DNA of 64,000 nucleotides from Pseudomonas putida (GTDB lineage Bacteria > Pseudomonadota > Gammaproteobacteria > Pseudomonadales > Pseudomonadaceae). The translations under genes and the position numbers were made by a program. The DNA is taken from assembly GCF_002741075.1 (NCBI RefSeq), contig NZ_CP016634.1:2402501-2466500 (forward strand), read 5' to 3'. Below the pieces are notes generated by a model. It was given only the letters and a program-made list of their open reading frames with translations. It was not told the DNA's origin and did no database searches. Position 1 is the stretch's first letter, and each line of letters begins with the position of its first letter. Of the stretch, positions 54,645 to 62,964 are shown one piece after another.

Positions 54645-56579
54645 TCAGAAGGTGGTCTTGAGGGTCAGGTAGAGCGCACCACGGTCCTCGGTGGTGGCGC
54701 CGCCACCGGAGAAGGAGGCGTAGCCGCCGCCATAGCAGGTGTAATCCTGCTCACCATCCAGGGCATTGGGGGTCGAGCCGTCGGTCTGGCCGTCCTTGCA
54801 GGACTCGGCCTTGCCGAAGCTGTCGACGTATTTGAGATCGACGAAATACTGGTTGTAGAGCGCAGCGCTCACACCGACGGCGTAGTTGCCAGTGTCTTCG
54901 GCGCCACCGCCCTGGACCGGCGACACACCGTCCAGGCCGACGTTGATCGACAGCGGCAGGCTCATGTCCACGCCGGGGAACACCTGGTACCAGGTGGGGG
55001 TGAAGTTGACCGCGATACCCCAGTTGTCACGGGTGGGCTTGTCGATGCCGCGGTAGCTGCCCTTGCCCTTGTACAAGGCCTCGTTGTGGCTATCGAGCTT
55101 GAGCAGGTTGCTGTAGAACAGCTCGCCCAGCAGGGTCGCGGAGTCGAACAGTGGCGTGTCGCCGATGCTCATCAGGCCATTGAGGGTCCAGTGCAGGGTG
55201 TCGCCGGTGGCGCTCATGCTGTCGCCATCGTGTGGGGTCTCGTAGACCACGCCACTGCTGGGCAGGCGCGGCGGCAACAGGCCAAAGCCGTTGCCCAGCC
55301 CGCCCTGACCAGGCGCGCTGACGATCGCCGGGATGCTCGACAGCGGCATGTTGTGGCGGATGTTCAGGTCGCTGCCGACGCTGATGCCACCGACGTCCTT
55401 GGACAGGCTCAGGCCATAGATGTCGATATCGTCGGCATAGGCGAACTGGTACGTGGCGCTCTGCAGCGAGTTGTACAGGTTGCCCACGGCGCCCGGCAGC
55501 CCGGCCGGCGGGTTGCCGAACGGGCCGCGGGCGACGGTCAGGCCGCGGGCATCGAGCCAGGCCTGGGGCAGGATCTCCGAGCTCTTGCGGTAGTAGAAGC
55601 CCAAGGTGCCATCCAGCCATTCGGGCGACCATTTGGCCATGACGCCCCAGTCGCCGCGCTTGCGCGGGGTGAGGTCGTGGCCACGGCGAATGTTGGTCAA
55701 GGCGCCCTGCACCGGGATCAGCCCCGGGGTACCGGTGTGGCCGAGCAGGAAGCTCTGGGCGCCCTCGCCAACCAGGTCCGAGCCGCCGTAATAGGTGCCC
55801 GCTTCCGGCAGCCGCGCGGCGTCCCAATCCAGGAAGTACTGGGCGCCCAGGGTCAGCTCGGGATTGACCAGGAACGAGGCCGACAGCTGGTTGCGCGGCA
55901 CGAACAACTCCTTGGCCTCGGTGCCGGGTGAGGCCGCGAGCTTGGCCAGGTCCAGGCCGGACTGCCCATAGCTCAGCGAATGCACCGGGTTGAGCAGGGT
56001 CTCGCCCCAGAAAAGGTTGTGCTGGCCGAGCTTGCCGCTGAGTTCGGACGCCTCGCCCACCTCGGTGCGCATGAACACGAACGCATCGAGCACTTCACCG
56101 GACGGCCCGCTGTAGTAACGCTGGGCGTAGTTGCTCAGGTGCGGGCTGCCCAGCGGCACACCGGTGCCGGGCAGGCCATTGAGGCTGGGGTTGATGCCCG
56201 ATTGCTCGCCGTTGCCGTTGACGAAGGGGTTGGAATTGGAACCGGTGTTGTCGTAGGCCTTGTCGTACCAGCTGGCAGCGCTGACACGAAAGCCCATGCG
56301 CTGCTGGTAGATCACATCCAGTTCGGTCAGCAGGTCAACCCGATTGGTGATGGTGGTGCCGGCCTTGCGGAAGTTGTAGTCGCCGTCGTTGTTGTTCGGC
56401 GTGGCCAGCATGCGCTTGTCGGCGCTCTCGGTGCGCACGCCGTAGTTGTACTTGATGGTGTTGTCCAGGCGAACGGACCAGTCCTCATGGCCGGTATCGA
56501 CTTCGAAGGCCTGGGCACCAGGCAAGGTGAGCAGGCCAACGGTGCAGGCCAACAGACAGTGGGTGCGTGACTTGGGCAT
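54645..56579 (-). CDS. DUF1302 outer-membrane protein
   Basis: GGAGT upstream supports ATG 56579 (644 residues). A signal peptide ends at LPGAQA, followed by FEVDTGHEDWSVRLDNTIKYNYGVRTE. The remainder looks like a large beta-barrel, with alternating strands and a C-terminal ALYLTLKTTF ending in Phe, the outer-membrane assembly signal. DUF1302 proteins co-occur with DUF1329 partners and RND transporters. It would provide the outer-membrane pore or docking site for the hydrophobic cargo. Confidence 0.9.
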   Translation of the reverse strand: MPKSRTHCLLACTVGLLTLPGAQAFEVDTGHEDWSVRLDNTIKYNYGVRTESADKRMLATPNNNDGDYNFRKAGTTITNRVDLLTELDVIYQQRMGFRVSAASWYDKAYDNTGSNSNPFVNGNGEQSGINPSLNGLPGTGVPLGSPHLSNYAQRYYSGPSGEVLDAFVFMRTEVGEASELSGKLGQHNLFWGETLLNPVHSLSYGQSGLDLAKLAASPGTEAKELFVPRNQLSASFLVNPELTLGAQYFLDWDAARLPEAGTYYGGSDLVGEGAQSFLLGHTGTPGLIPVQGALTNIRRGHDLTPRKRGDWGVMAKWSPEWLDGTLGFYYRKSSEILPQAWLDARGLTVARGPFGNPPAGLPGAVGNLYNSLQSATYQFAYADDIDIYGLSLSKDVGGISVGSDLNIRHNMPLSSIPAIVSAPGQGGLGNGFGLLPPRLPSSGVVYETPHDGDSMSATGDTLHWTLNGLMSIGDTPLFDSATLLGELFYSNLLKLDSHNEALYKGKGSYRGIDKPTRDNWGIAVNFTPTWYQVFPGVDMSLPLSINVGLDGVSPVQGGGAEDTGNYAVGVSAALYNQYFVDLKYVDSFGKAESCKDGQTDGSTPNALDGEQDYTCYGGGYASFSGGGATTEDRGALYLTLKTTF

Positions 56580-56655
56580 TGCGTGACTCCGGTTATTGTT
56601 ATTGTTCTGTTCACCGCCCGTCGTGCGCGGGCGTTGGTCAAGCGGTGTTGCGGTA

Positions 56656-57222
56656 TCAGCGGTCAAGTTGTTGGATCAGCGCCTCGGCCTGGGGCCAGGG
56701 GCCAAAGCCGGCAGCCGGGTTGAGATGACCGACCGCGCCCAGCGCCAGCAACTCACTGCCCCAGGCCTTGGCCAGGGCAGTGGCGGCGTCCAGGCTGGCC
56801 AGGTGATCGTTGCTGCTGGCCGCGACGATGCTGGGGAACGGCAACCGAGCGAGCGGCAACGGCGTCCAGCCGTTTTCCCGCAGGCGCTCGGGGCTTGGGT
56901 AGGCGGCCGGCCACTGGGCCTGCAGGTCCGGCGGTGCGGCCAGCAGCGCGCCCTTGATCGGCCGCTGATGGCGCGCCGCCCAGTGGGCCACCATCAGCAC
57001 CCCGGCGCTGTGCGCCACCAGCACCACATCGCCGTCGATCTGCTCGATCTCGCGCTGGATCGCCTCGACCCGGGCATTGCAGTCCAGGCCATTGACCTTG
57101 AGCGGCGGCACCGTACGTACTTTGGCCAGGCGTGCGTGGAGCAAGGTCTGCCAATGCTCGGCAACGTGCTCGCGCAGGCCAGGAACGATCAGGACGGTCG
57201 CGTTGGTATGCAGTTTTTCCAC
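56656..57222 (-). CDS. RBBP9/YdeN-type alpha/beta hydrolase
   Basis: The 188-residue protein is a small alpha/beta hydrolase of the RBBP9/YdeN type (TVLIVPGLREHVAEHWQTLL). The nucleophile serine is in VLVAHSAGVLMVAHWAARH, the acid in SSNDHLASL and the His in GAVGHLNPAAGFGPWPQA. It would cleave esters or related bonds. It is the first gene of the long minus-strand operon and is divergent from the AraC regulator. Cytosolic, with no signal peptide. It may release the acyl compound used by the ligase. Confidence 0.88.
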   Translation of the reverse strand: MEKLHTNATVLIVPGLREHVAEHWQTLLHARLAKVRTVPPLKVNGLDCNARVEAIQREIEQIDGDVVLVAHSAGVLMVAHWAARHQRPIKGALLAAPPDLQAQWPAAYPSPERLRENGWTPLPLARLPFPSIVAASSNDHLASLDAATALAKAWGSELLALGAVGHLNPAAGFGPWPQAEALIQQLDR

Positions 57223-57326
57223 GTCGACACCTCAGCCAGGGGTGGTGCGCCACCTGGTCGCAGGGGCGCGTTGGACCTCACAGTAATGAGCGGTCCAGCC
57301 AGGCGCTTTACATTGGGCGTCAGTGA

Positions 57327-57429
57327 CTTTTCATTTGATGACAGCGACTTCACCGGGGGTCGGCATCGCCTGGTTTGCGGGGGAATGGCCGGAATTTCCA
57401 GACCAACAGCAGCTTCTCATTTGGTGACA
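57327..57429. promoter_or_regulatory. Direct-repeat operator candidates between hydrolase and AraC genes
   Basis: CTTTTCATTTGATGACA (57327-57343) and CTTCTCATTTGGTGACA (57413-57429) are direct repeats, 15 of 17 identical, 86 bases apart start to start. The second ends seven bases before TATAAG (57437-57442), a possible -10. They sit in the only gap between the divergent genes, as expected for AraC-type sites. Confidence 0.6.
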
Positions 57430-57498
57430 CCCGGGCTATAAGAAGAGACCCGCGGGCCGTCGCGGGTCACCTGATGAGAACGCGTGGAAAATAATAAA

Positions 57499-58512
57499 AT
57501 GACCGCCCTCGTACGTGCTGCAAGCCTGACCAACTACCTTGAAGTGTCCCGTCATCTGGGGCTCAACCCCCATGCGTTGCTGGCTCAGGTCGGGCTCAGC
57601 GCCAGCCTTCTGGACGACCCCAACCAGCGCATTCCTGCCGCCACGGTGATCACCTTGCTGGAGGCTTCGGCACAGGCCAGCCACTGCGAAACCTTCGGCC
57701 TGCGCATGGCGGAACTGCGCCAGCTGTCGGACTTCGGCGAGATCAGCTTGCTGCTCAGCCACCAGCGCACCCTGCGCGATGCCTTGCAGGTGATCGTGCA
57801 GTATCGGCATTTGCTCAACGACGCCTTGGCCATCCATGTCGAGGAAGCCGGCAAGACAGTGATCATTCGCGAAGAGGTGGTCACCGACCGCGCCCACGGC
57901 AGCCGTCAGGCCACGGAGCTGGCCATCGGCGTGATGCTGCGCCTGTGCGCGGCCCTGCTGGGCGCGCACTGGCGGCCGATCAGCGCCAACTTCACCCATT
58001 CCGCGCCCGCCGACCCGACCATCCACCGGCGCATCTTCGGTTGCAAGCTGGTATTCGGCAGCGAGTTCAACGGCATCGTGTGCCCGGCGACCGACCTGGA
58101 CACCACCACCCCGCTGGCCAACGAAGCCATGGCACGCCTGGCCCAGCGCTACCTCGACACCCTGCAGGCGAGCGGTACACCGTCGCTGGAGCTGGAAATG
58201 CGCAAGACCATCTACCTGCTGCTGCCCATGGGCCGCGCCACCATCGAACAGGTGGCGCAGACCCAAGGCATGAACGTGCGCACGCTACAGCGGCGCCTGG
58301 AGGAGTGTGGCGTGACCTTCAGCGACCTGGTCAACGGCGTGCGTCGCGACCTGGTGCTGCGCTACCTGGAAAACCCCAATTATTCGTTGGGACGCATCGC
58401 CGACATGCTCGGCTATTCGATGCCCAGCTCCTTCACCCGATGGTTCATCGCCCAGTTCGGCATGCCACCGGCCAGCTGGCGGGCCCAGCATCCCCAATCG
58501 GCGGCGCATTGA
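57499..58512 (+). CDS. AraC-family regulator of the hydrophobic-compound operon
   Basis: ATG 57499 gives 337 residues; a GTG at 57484 is an alternative, and neither has a strong ribosome site. The N-terminal part is an Arabinose_bd-type sensor (ASLTNYLEVSRHLGLNPHALLAQVGL...), and the C-terminal AraC double HTH includes ATIEQVAQTQGMNVRTLQRRLEECGVTFSDLVNGVRRDLVLRYLENPNYSLGRIADMLGYSMPSSFTRWF. It is divergent from the seven-gene operon, which it probably activates in response to its substrate. Confidence 0.9.
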   Translation: MTALVRAASLTNYLEVSRHLGLNPHALLAQVGLSASLLDDPNQRIPAATVITLLEASAQASHCETFGLRMAELRQLSDFGEISLLLSHQRTLRDALQVIVQYRHLLNDALAIHVEEAGKTVIIREEVVTDRAHGSRQATELAIGVMLRLCAALLGAHWRPISANFTHSAPADPTIHRRIFGCKLVFGSEFNGIVCPATDLDTTTPLANEAMARLAQRYLDTLQASGTPSLELEMRKTIYLLLPMGRATIEQVAQTQGMNVRTLQRRLEECGVTFSDLVNGVRRDLVLRYLENPNYSLGRIADMLGYSMPSSFTRWFIAQFGMPPASWRAQHPQSAAH

Positions 58513-58520
58513 GGTTTTTG

Positions 58521-58539
58521 GGGCCGCTGCGCGGCCCCG
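58521..58539. terminator. Hairpin between convergent AraC and Rieske genes
   Basis: GGGGCCGC-TGC-GCGGCCCC (58521-58539) lies between the two stops. It has a strong stem but no T-run on either strand beyond the flanking TTTTT on the AraC side, so termination is plausible but not ideal. Confidence 0.55.
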
Positions 58540-58543
58540 GGGA

Positions 58544-58867
58544 TCAGCAGGCCACCTCAGCCTCAAGCAGGATGAACACGGCCTCCCCTTCCCGCTCCAC
58601 CGGATAACGGGCCACCTTCAGCGCCGTGGAATTGAGCAGGTACCCGCTGGCCAGGTCGAAGCGAAGCCCATGGGCGCGACACTGGAGGGTCCGCCCCTCC
58701 AGCCGCCCACCGCACAGCGAGGCCCCCTGGTGCGGGCAACGGTCATCGATGACATAGAGCACGCCCTCGACATCGAACAACGCCAGGCTTTTCTCCTGGT
58801 ACTCGAACAAAGCCCTGCCGTTACGCGGCGGCAGCTTGCCCGGCGGCACCGCGACACGCCGGCTCAT
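58544..58867 (-). CDS. Small Rieske [2Fe-2S] protein
   Basis: ATG 58867 overlaps the stop of the DsbA-like gene (ATGA), giving 107 residues. The Rieske cluster ligands are C44/H46 in DRCPHQGASLCGG and C63/H66 in QCRAHGLRFDL. Small stand-alone Rieske proteins deliver electrons to oxygenases or act as redox partners. No terminal oxygenase is adjacent; the nearest redox enzyme is the TauD-type dioxygenase in the neighbouring operon, which normally needs none. Its partner is therefore unclear. Confidence 0.9.
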   Translation of the reverse strand: MSRRVAVPPGKLPPRNGRALFEYQEKSLALFDVEGVLYVIDDRCPHQGASLCGGRLEGRTLQCRAHGLRFDLASGYLLNSTALKVARYPVEREGEAVFILLEAEVAC

Positions 58868-59505
58868 ACCGGCTGCGCCTCGCACAAGGCCTCGAACAAC
58901 ACATCAGCAGGTTGCGCGCCCGACACCACGCGACGCCGGTCGACCACAAAGCACGGCACCCCACCCGCCGCCCGCCCCTGCTCGCCCACGAACGGCCGTG
59001 CATCCTCGCGCAGGCAGTCGGTAACCTGCGCGGGCATCAGGGCACAGCCCTGGGCGATGGCGAGCAAGGTGGCGCGATCGCCCAAGTCCTGCCCTTCATG
59101 GAAATACGCCACGAACAATCGCATCAGCAAGGCATCGGCCTGTTGCCGGTTGCCCAGCGCCTGCACGCGCTGCAACAGGCGATGGGCATTGGCGGTGTTG
59201 GGCATGCGCCGGATCCGGGCAAAGTCGATGTGCTCACCCACCGCGCCCGCCGCGTCGCGCACCTGGGCCTGGCGCTGGCGCACAGCTTCATCGCTGCCCA
59301 GCCGCTCGCGGTAGAACGCCTCGAACGGCACCCCTTCAGCAGGGAGACCAGGCAGCAACTGCACACCCCGCCAGTGCACCCGGACCTGGCGCTGCGGCTG
59401 CTCGCGACGCAACCGCGCCAGGGCCTGGTCCAAGTGGCGCTGGCCAATCAGGCACCACGGGCAGATGAAGTCGAAGAACACGTCCAACGTCACCGTCTGC
59501 ATCAT
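58864..59505 (-). CDS. DsbA/FrnE-type thiol oxidoreductase
   Basis: The 213-residue protein has a thioredoxin-like fold with CPWC (residues 15-18) in FFDFICPWCLIGQRHL, as in FrnE/DsbA-like cytosolic enzymes and 2-hydroxychromene-carboxylate isomerases. There is no signal peptide. ATG 59505 overlaps the MFS stop, and its own stop overlaps the Rieske start, so three genes are coupled. It could isomerise or conjugate an intermediate, or maintain thiols. Function in the pathway is unknown. Confidence 0.85.
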   Translation of the reverse strand: MMQTVTLDVFFDFICPWCLIGQRHLDQALARLRREQPQRQVRVHWRGVQLLPGLPAEGVPFEAFYRERLGSDEAVRQRQAQVRDAAGAVGEHIDFARIRRMPNTANAHRLLQRVQALGNRQQADALLMRLFVAYFHEGQDLGDRATLLAIAQGCALMPAQVTDCLREDARPFVGEQGRAAGGVPCFVVDRRRVVSGAQPADVLFEALCEAQPV

Positions 59506-60809
59506 GGCTGCGCTCCGGGGACCAGGGTCGGCTCGTTGTCCTGCAGACGGGCCATGTCCCGGTGGTAGTGACGCTTGGCGATGAGGAACACCAGCGCAGC
59601 GCCAAGGCTCATCAGCGGCACCAGCTGCATCGACGCGTGCAGGCCAAGCACATCGGATACGCGGCCAGTGATCAGCGGCCCGGTGGCCAGCCCCAGCAGG
59701 TTGTTGGCCAGGGTCAGGGTGGCGAACGCCGTGCCGTGCACCGAATAGTGAGTCAGGTTGGCGACCATGGCGCTGGACGGCCCGCTGGTGCCCGCCGCGA
59801 CCATCATCCCCAGGCAGATCAGCACCAGTTGCGCCGTGCCCGTGGGCAAGGCGAAGGCCATCGACAGCAGCAGGCAACTGCCCAGGCAATAAGCGATGGC
59901 CAGGCTGATCTTGCGGTCCTGGCGTACCCGCCCCAGGCGGTCGCAGAGCATGGCGCAGAGGATCATGCCCACACCGCTGCACAGCACAATGATCGCGGCG
60001 ATCACCCCGGCCCGGTCGGTGCCCATGGCGTAGTAGCGGCTCAGGTAGCTGGGCATCCACACGATCACCGTGCCGCCAACGAACAGCTGCAGGCCGCTGC
60101 CGACATAGGCGGCGATCACCGAGCGGCTGCTGTACAGGGTGCGCAGCGGCCGGGCTGCCTTGCACAGGGCCTTGTCCAGCCGCCGGGGTGCGACCTTGGC
60201 CTCCTTGACCACCAGGGGGTAGATCAGGGCCAGCAGCAGCCCGAACAGCGCCATGCCGGCGAACGACCAGCGCCAGCCGAAGTGCTCGGCCAGCACCCCG
60301 CCCAGGGCCATGCCCAGTACCGAGCCGAACATGCCGCCGGCCATGAAGGCGCCGGCCAAGGTGGCGCGCATGTCGCGGGGGAATACCGCGACCACCACGG
60401 CGATGCCGACGCTGCCATAGGCAGCCTCGCCCACCCCCACCAGAAACCGCGCGATGAACATCTGCGGGTAGTTCTGCGCCAGCGCACAGCCCAAGGTGGC
60501 CAGGCTCCAGAGCACGGCCATCAGTACCAGGCTGCGGACCCGGCCGAAGCGGTCGGCAAGCAACGACAGCGGAAAGGTCAGAAGCCCCACCATCAGCGCG
60601 ACGATGCCGCTGAGCAGCCCCAGCTGGCTGTCACTCAGGACCCATTCTTGCTTGAGCAGAGGAAAGACCGCATTGAGTACCTGTCGCGACATGTAGTCAG
60701 AGATCAACAGGCCAAAGGTCAGGGCAAAGACCACCCAGGCATAGCGCCTGGATATGCCACGGGAAGTGTCAGCGTCATCGTCTGCGGCGCTGGCGAGATA
60801 GGCGGCCAT
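59502..60809 (-). CDS. MFS transporter
   Basis: AAGGAGG just upstream supports ATG 60809 (435 residues). About 12 membrane segments are visible, with the loop motif LADRFGRVRSLVLMAVLWS between segments 2 and 3. It resembles the metabolite:H+ symporter group used to import aromatic acids and other organic anions. It leads a coupled set with the DsbA-like and Rieske genes, so it probably imports the compound they process. Confidence 0.88.
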   Translation of the reverse strand: MAAYLASAADDDADTSRGISRRYAWVVFALTFGLLISDYMSRQVLNAVFPLLKQEWVLSDSQLGLLSGIVALMVGLLTFPLSLLADRFGRVRSLVLMAVLWSLATLGCALAQNYPQMFIARFLVGVGEAAYGSVGIAVVVAVFPRDMRATLAGAFMAGGMFGSVLGMALGGVLAEHFGWRWSFAGMALFGLLLALIYPLVVKEAKVAPRRLDKALCKAARPLRTLYSSRSVIAAYVGSGLQLFVGGTVIVWMPSYLSRYYAMGTDRAGVIAAIIVLCSGVGMILCAMLCDRLGRVRQDRKISLAIAYCLGSCLLLSMAFALPTGTAQLVLICLGMMVAAGTSGPSSAMVANLTHYSVHGTAFATLTLANNLLGLATGPLITGRVSDVLGLHASMQLVPLMSLGAALVFLIAKRHYHRDMARLQDNEPTLVPGAQP

Positions 60810-60911
60810 GGTGCCTCCTTGGGGTATCTGGCGTGGATGTTGTTTTTGTTGTTATGAGATGAAGCCAAAAAACCTGGGCCGCCTCTAAAGGCGCGGCCTT
60901 GCGTCGAGAAA

Positions 60912-60928
60912 GGGCTGCAAAGCAGCCC
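60912..60928 (-). terminator. Terminator of the BKACE operon
   Basis: GGGCTGC-AAA-GCAGCCC is followed on the minus strand by TTTCTC. It lies 67 bases past the BKACE stop and before the MFS gene, suggesting two separate transcription units. Confidence 0.7.
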
Positions 60929-60994
60929 AAGCCATCATTGCAGCGACGTCAATCTTTCGGGCCGCAAGGCCGCCTCTACAGGGGCCACACGCCA

Positions 60995-62047
60995 TCAGGC
61001 GCGCTGCGGCACGCCCTTGCGCCCGGGCTGGCGGTTGGGCGCCATGCCGTTGGCCTGGAGTGTCTGCTCGATGCTGCTGTACTGCTCGCCAATGCGATAG
61101 ATGGCGCGTGCCTCTTTGCCGGTAGCGATTTCCCGGCCCAGCTCGTGGGCCACGCGCACGGTCTGCTGGATCTGCTGCACCGAGGTGAAGCGCTTGCCGT
61201 GCTGGTCGATGATGGTGTCTTCGTTACCACAGCGCGGGTGCAGGCCCATGGCCAATGCCATGGTATTGAACGGCAGCACGTTCTTGAGCAGCGATTCGGC
61301 GGTCAGGGTGCAGCCATCCGGCGCGCGGTGGATGAAGTTGAAGAAGTTGAACGGGTTAGGGCCGTCGAAACCGCCGCCGATGCCGATCCAGGTCAGGTTC
61401 AGCGGGCCCATGTAGTCGCCCCGACGCACGATGCGCTCGAGGGTTTCCAGGGCGTGCATGCCGGTCAGCTGGAAGTGCGGCTGGATGTTGCTGGCCTGCA
61501 GGCGACGCAGGTGCTCACGCACCCAGGCCGGCCCGGCTGGCACGGTCATTTCGCTGTAGGCCGCCTGGATGGCCGGGTGGGCCAGGGAAGTGCCTTCGAG
61601 GTACTCGGGGTACAGCAGCTCCATGATGTTCATCTGGGTGGTGTTGATCGCCACCGTCACCTGGTCGGGCTTGGGCGTCAGTTCGGCCAGCATGTGCCGG
61701 GTGTCGTCGGACAGCCACTTGGCCGCCTCGCCCTCGCTCTCCGGGGCAAAGGAAATCGAGCCGCCCACTTGGATGATCATGTCCGGCACCGCTTCACGCA
61801 CGCCGGCGATCAGCTCGTTGAACTTGGACAGGCGCTTGGAGCCCTTGCCGTCCAGCTCACGCACGTGCAGGTGCAGCACGGTGGCGCCGGCCTCGTAGCA
61901 GTCGACTGCCTTTTGCACCTGCTCGTCCATGGTCAGCGGAATGTCCTCGGGGAAGTCTTCGGGCATCCACTCCGGGCCATAAGGGGCCACGGTGACCACC
62001 ACCTTTTCCATGTTTTCCGGGTGCAACGAGTCGTCGAAGAATTGCAT
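60995..62047 (-). CDS. BKACE (beta-keto acid cleavage) enzyme, DUF849 family
   Basis: The 350-residue enzyme belongs to the 3-keto-5-aminohexanoate cleavage family, which reacts a beta-keto acid with acetyl-CoA to give acetoacetate and a new CoA ester. ATG 62047 has GAGGA upstream. The metal ligands include H59/H61 in ATVLHLHVRE, and VGGSISFAPESEGE, MGPLNLTWIGIGGG and MGLHPRCGNEDTI are typical. The family acts on many beta-keto acids (lysine-fermentation intermediate, dehydrocarnitine and others); the substrate here is unknown. Confidence 0.92.
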   Translation of the reverse strand: MQFFDDSLHPENMEKVVVTVAPYGPEWMPEDFPEDIPLTMDEQVQKAVDCYEAGATVLHLHVRELDGKGSKRLSKFNELIAGVREAVPDMIIQVGGSISFAPESEGEAAKWLSDDTRHMLAELTPKPDQVTVAINTTQMNIMELLYPEYLEGTSLAHPAIQAAYSEMTVPAGPAWVREHLRRLQASNIQPHFQLTGMHALETLERIVRRGDYMGPLNLTWIGIGGGFDGPNPFNFFNFIHRAPDGCTLTAESLLKNVLPFNTMALAMGLHPRCGNEDTIIDQHGKRFTSVQQIQQTVRVAHELGREIATGKEARAIYRIGEQYSSIEQTLQANGMAPNRQPGRKGVPQRA

Positions 62048-62102
62048 GAAGTAGTCCTCGCTATTGTTATTGTCCTGGTGCCGCCAGCCGGCGGCGGGTG
62101 AC

Positions 62103-62951
62103 TCAGAAAGTGCGATCGCCCTTGATCCCGGCCCGCTCCATCTTGCGGTGACAAGGCGGGTAGTCCATGACCGCGTAATGCTGGGTGCTACGGTTGTCCC
62201 AGAGGGCGATGCTGCCCGGCGACCAGCGCCAGCGGACCTGGTACTCGGGCAGGTAGGCCTGGCTGACCAGATAGCGCAGCAGGTCCCCGGCACCGGGGTT
62301 GGCATCCTGGCCGAAGCGCACCCGCTGCGGGGTGTGGTAGTTGGTGAAATGAGTGGTGAAGGCATTGACGAACAGCACCTGCTCCCCGGTTTCCGGGTGG
62401 GTGCGCACCACCGGATGCTCGGCGTCGGGGTACTGGGCCTTCAAGGCCAGGCGTTTTTCCAGCGCCATGGCGGCACCGAAGCTCGCCTCGATACTGTGGC
62501 GCGCGCGCAGGCCCTCGATCTTGGCTTTCACATCGTCCGGCAGGTTCTGATAGGCCAGCACCATGTTCGCCCACATGGTGTCGCCCCCTACCGGCGGGCA
62601 CTCCACGCAGCGCAGCACACAGCCCATGGGCGGGGCCTCGCGCCAGGTGGCGTCGGTGTGCCAGGCGTTTTCGTAGCGGTCGGCCGGCTGGTCGGGGCGC
62701 TTGTAGATCTGCACCAGGCCTGGGTGGTCCGGGTCGCTGCCGGCCACCGGGTGGTCCTCCAGCTCACCGAAGCGCCGGGCGAAGGCCACGTGCTCGGCGC
62801 GGGTGATGGCCTGGTCGCGCAGGAACAGCACGCGGTGCTTGAGCAATTGCGCACGGATCTGCTCGAACAGACCATCGTCGTGGATCGCGTCCGCCAGCTT
62901 GACCCCGATCAGCTCGGCACCGATGGCGCAGGTCAGTTGTTCTACGTGCAT
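62103..62951 (-). CDS. TauD/TfdA-type 2-oxoglutarate dioxygenase
   Basis: The 282-residue Fe(II)/2-oxoglutarate enzyme hydroxylates a substrate. The iron ligands are H98/D100 (NAWHTDATW) and H258 (NRSTQHYAVMDY), with R269 positioned to bind 2-oxoglutarate. ATG 62951 fits family length. It lies 55 bases before the BKACE start and 13 after the quinone oxidoreductase stop, so the three are one operon. Hydroxylation before beta-keto cleavage is a sensible sequence of steps; the substrate is unknown. Confidence 0.92.
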   Translation of the reverse strand: MHVEQLTCAIGAELIGVKLADAIHDDGLFEQIRAQLLKHRVLFLRDQAITRAEHVAFARRFGELEDHPVAGSDPDHPGLVQIYKRPDQPADRYENAWHTDATWREAPPMGCVLRCVECPPVGGDTMWANMVLAYQNLPDDVKAKIEGLRARHSIEASFGAAMALEKRLALKAQYPDAEHPVVRTHPETGEQVLFVNAFTTHFTNYHTPQRVRFGQDANPGAGDLLRYLVSQAYLPEYQVRWRWSPGSIALWDNRSTQHYAVMDYPPCHRKMERAGIKGDRTF

Positions 62952-62964
62952 GGTGTTGCCCTCT

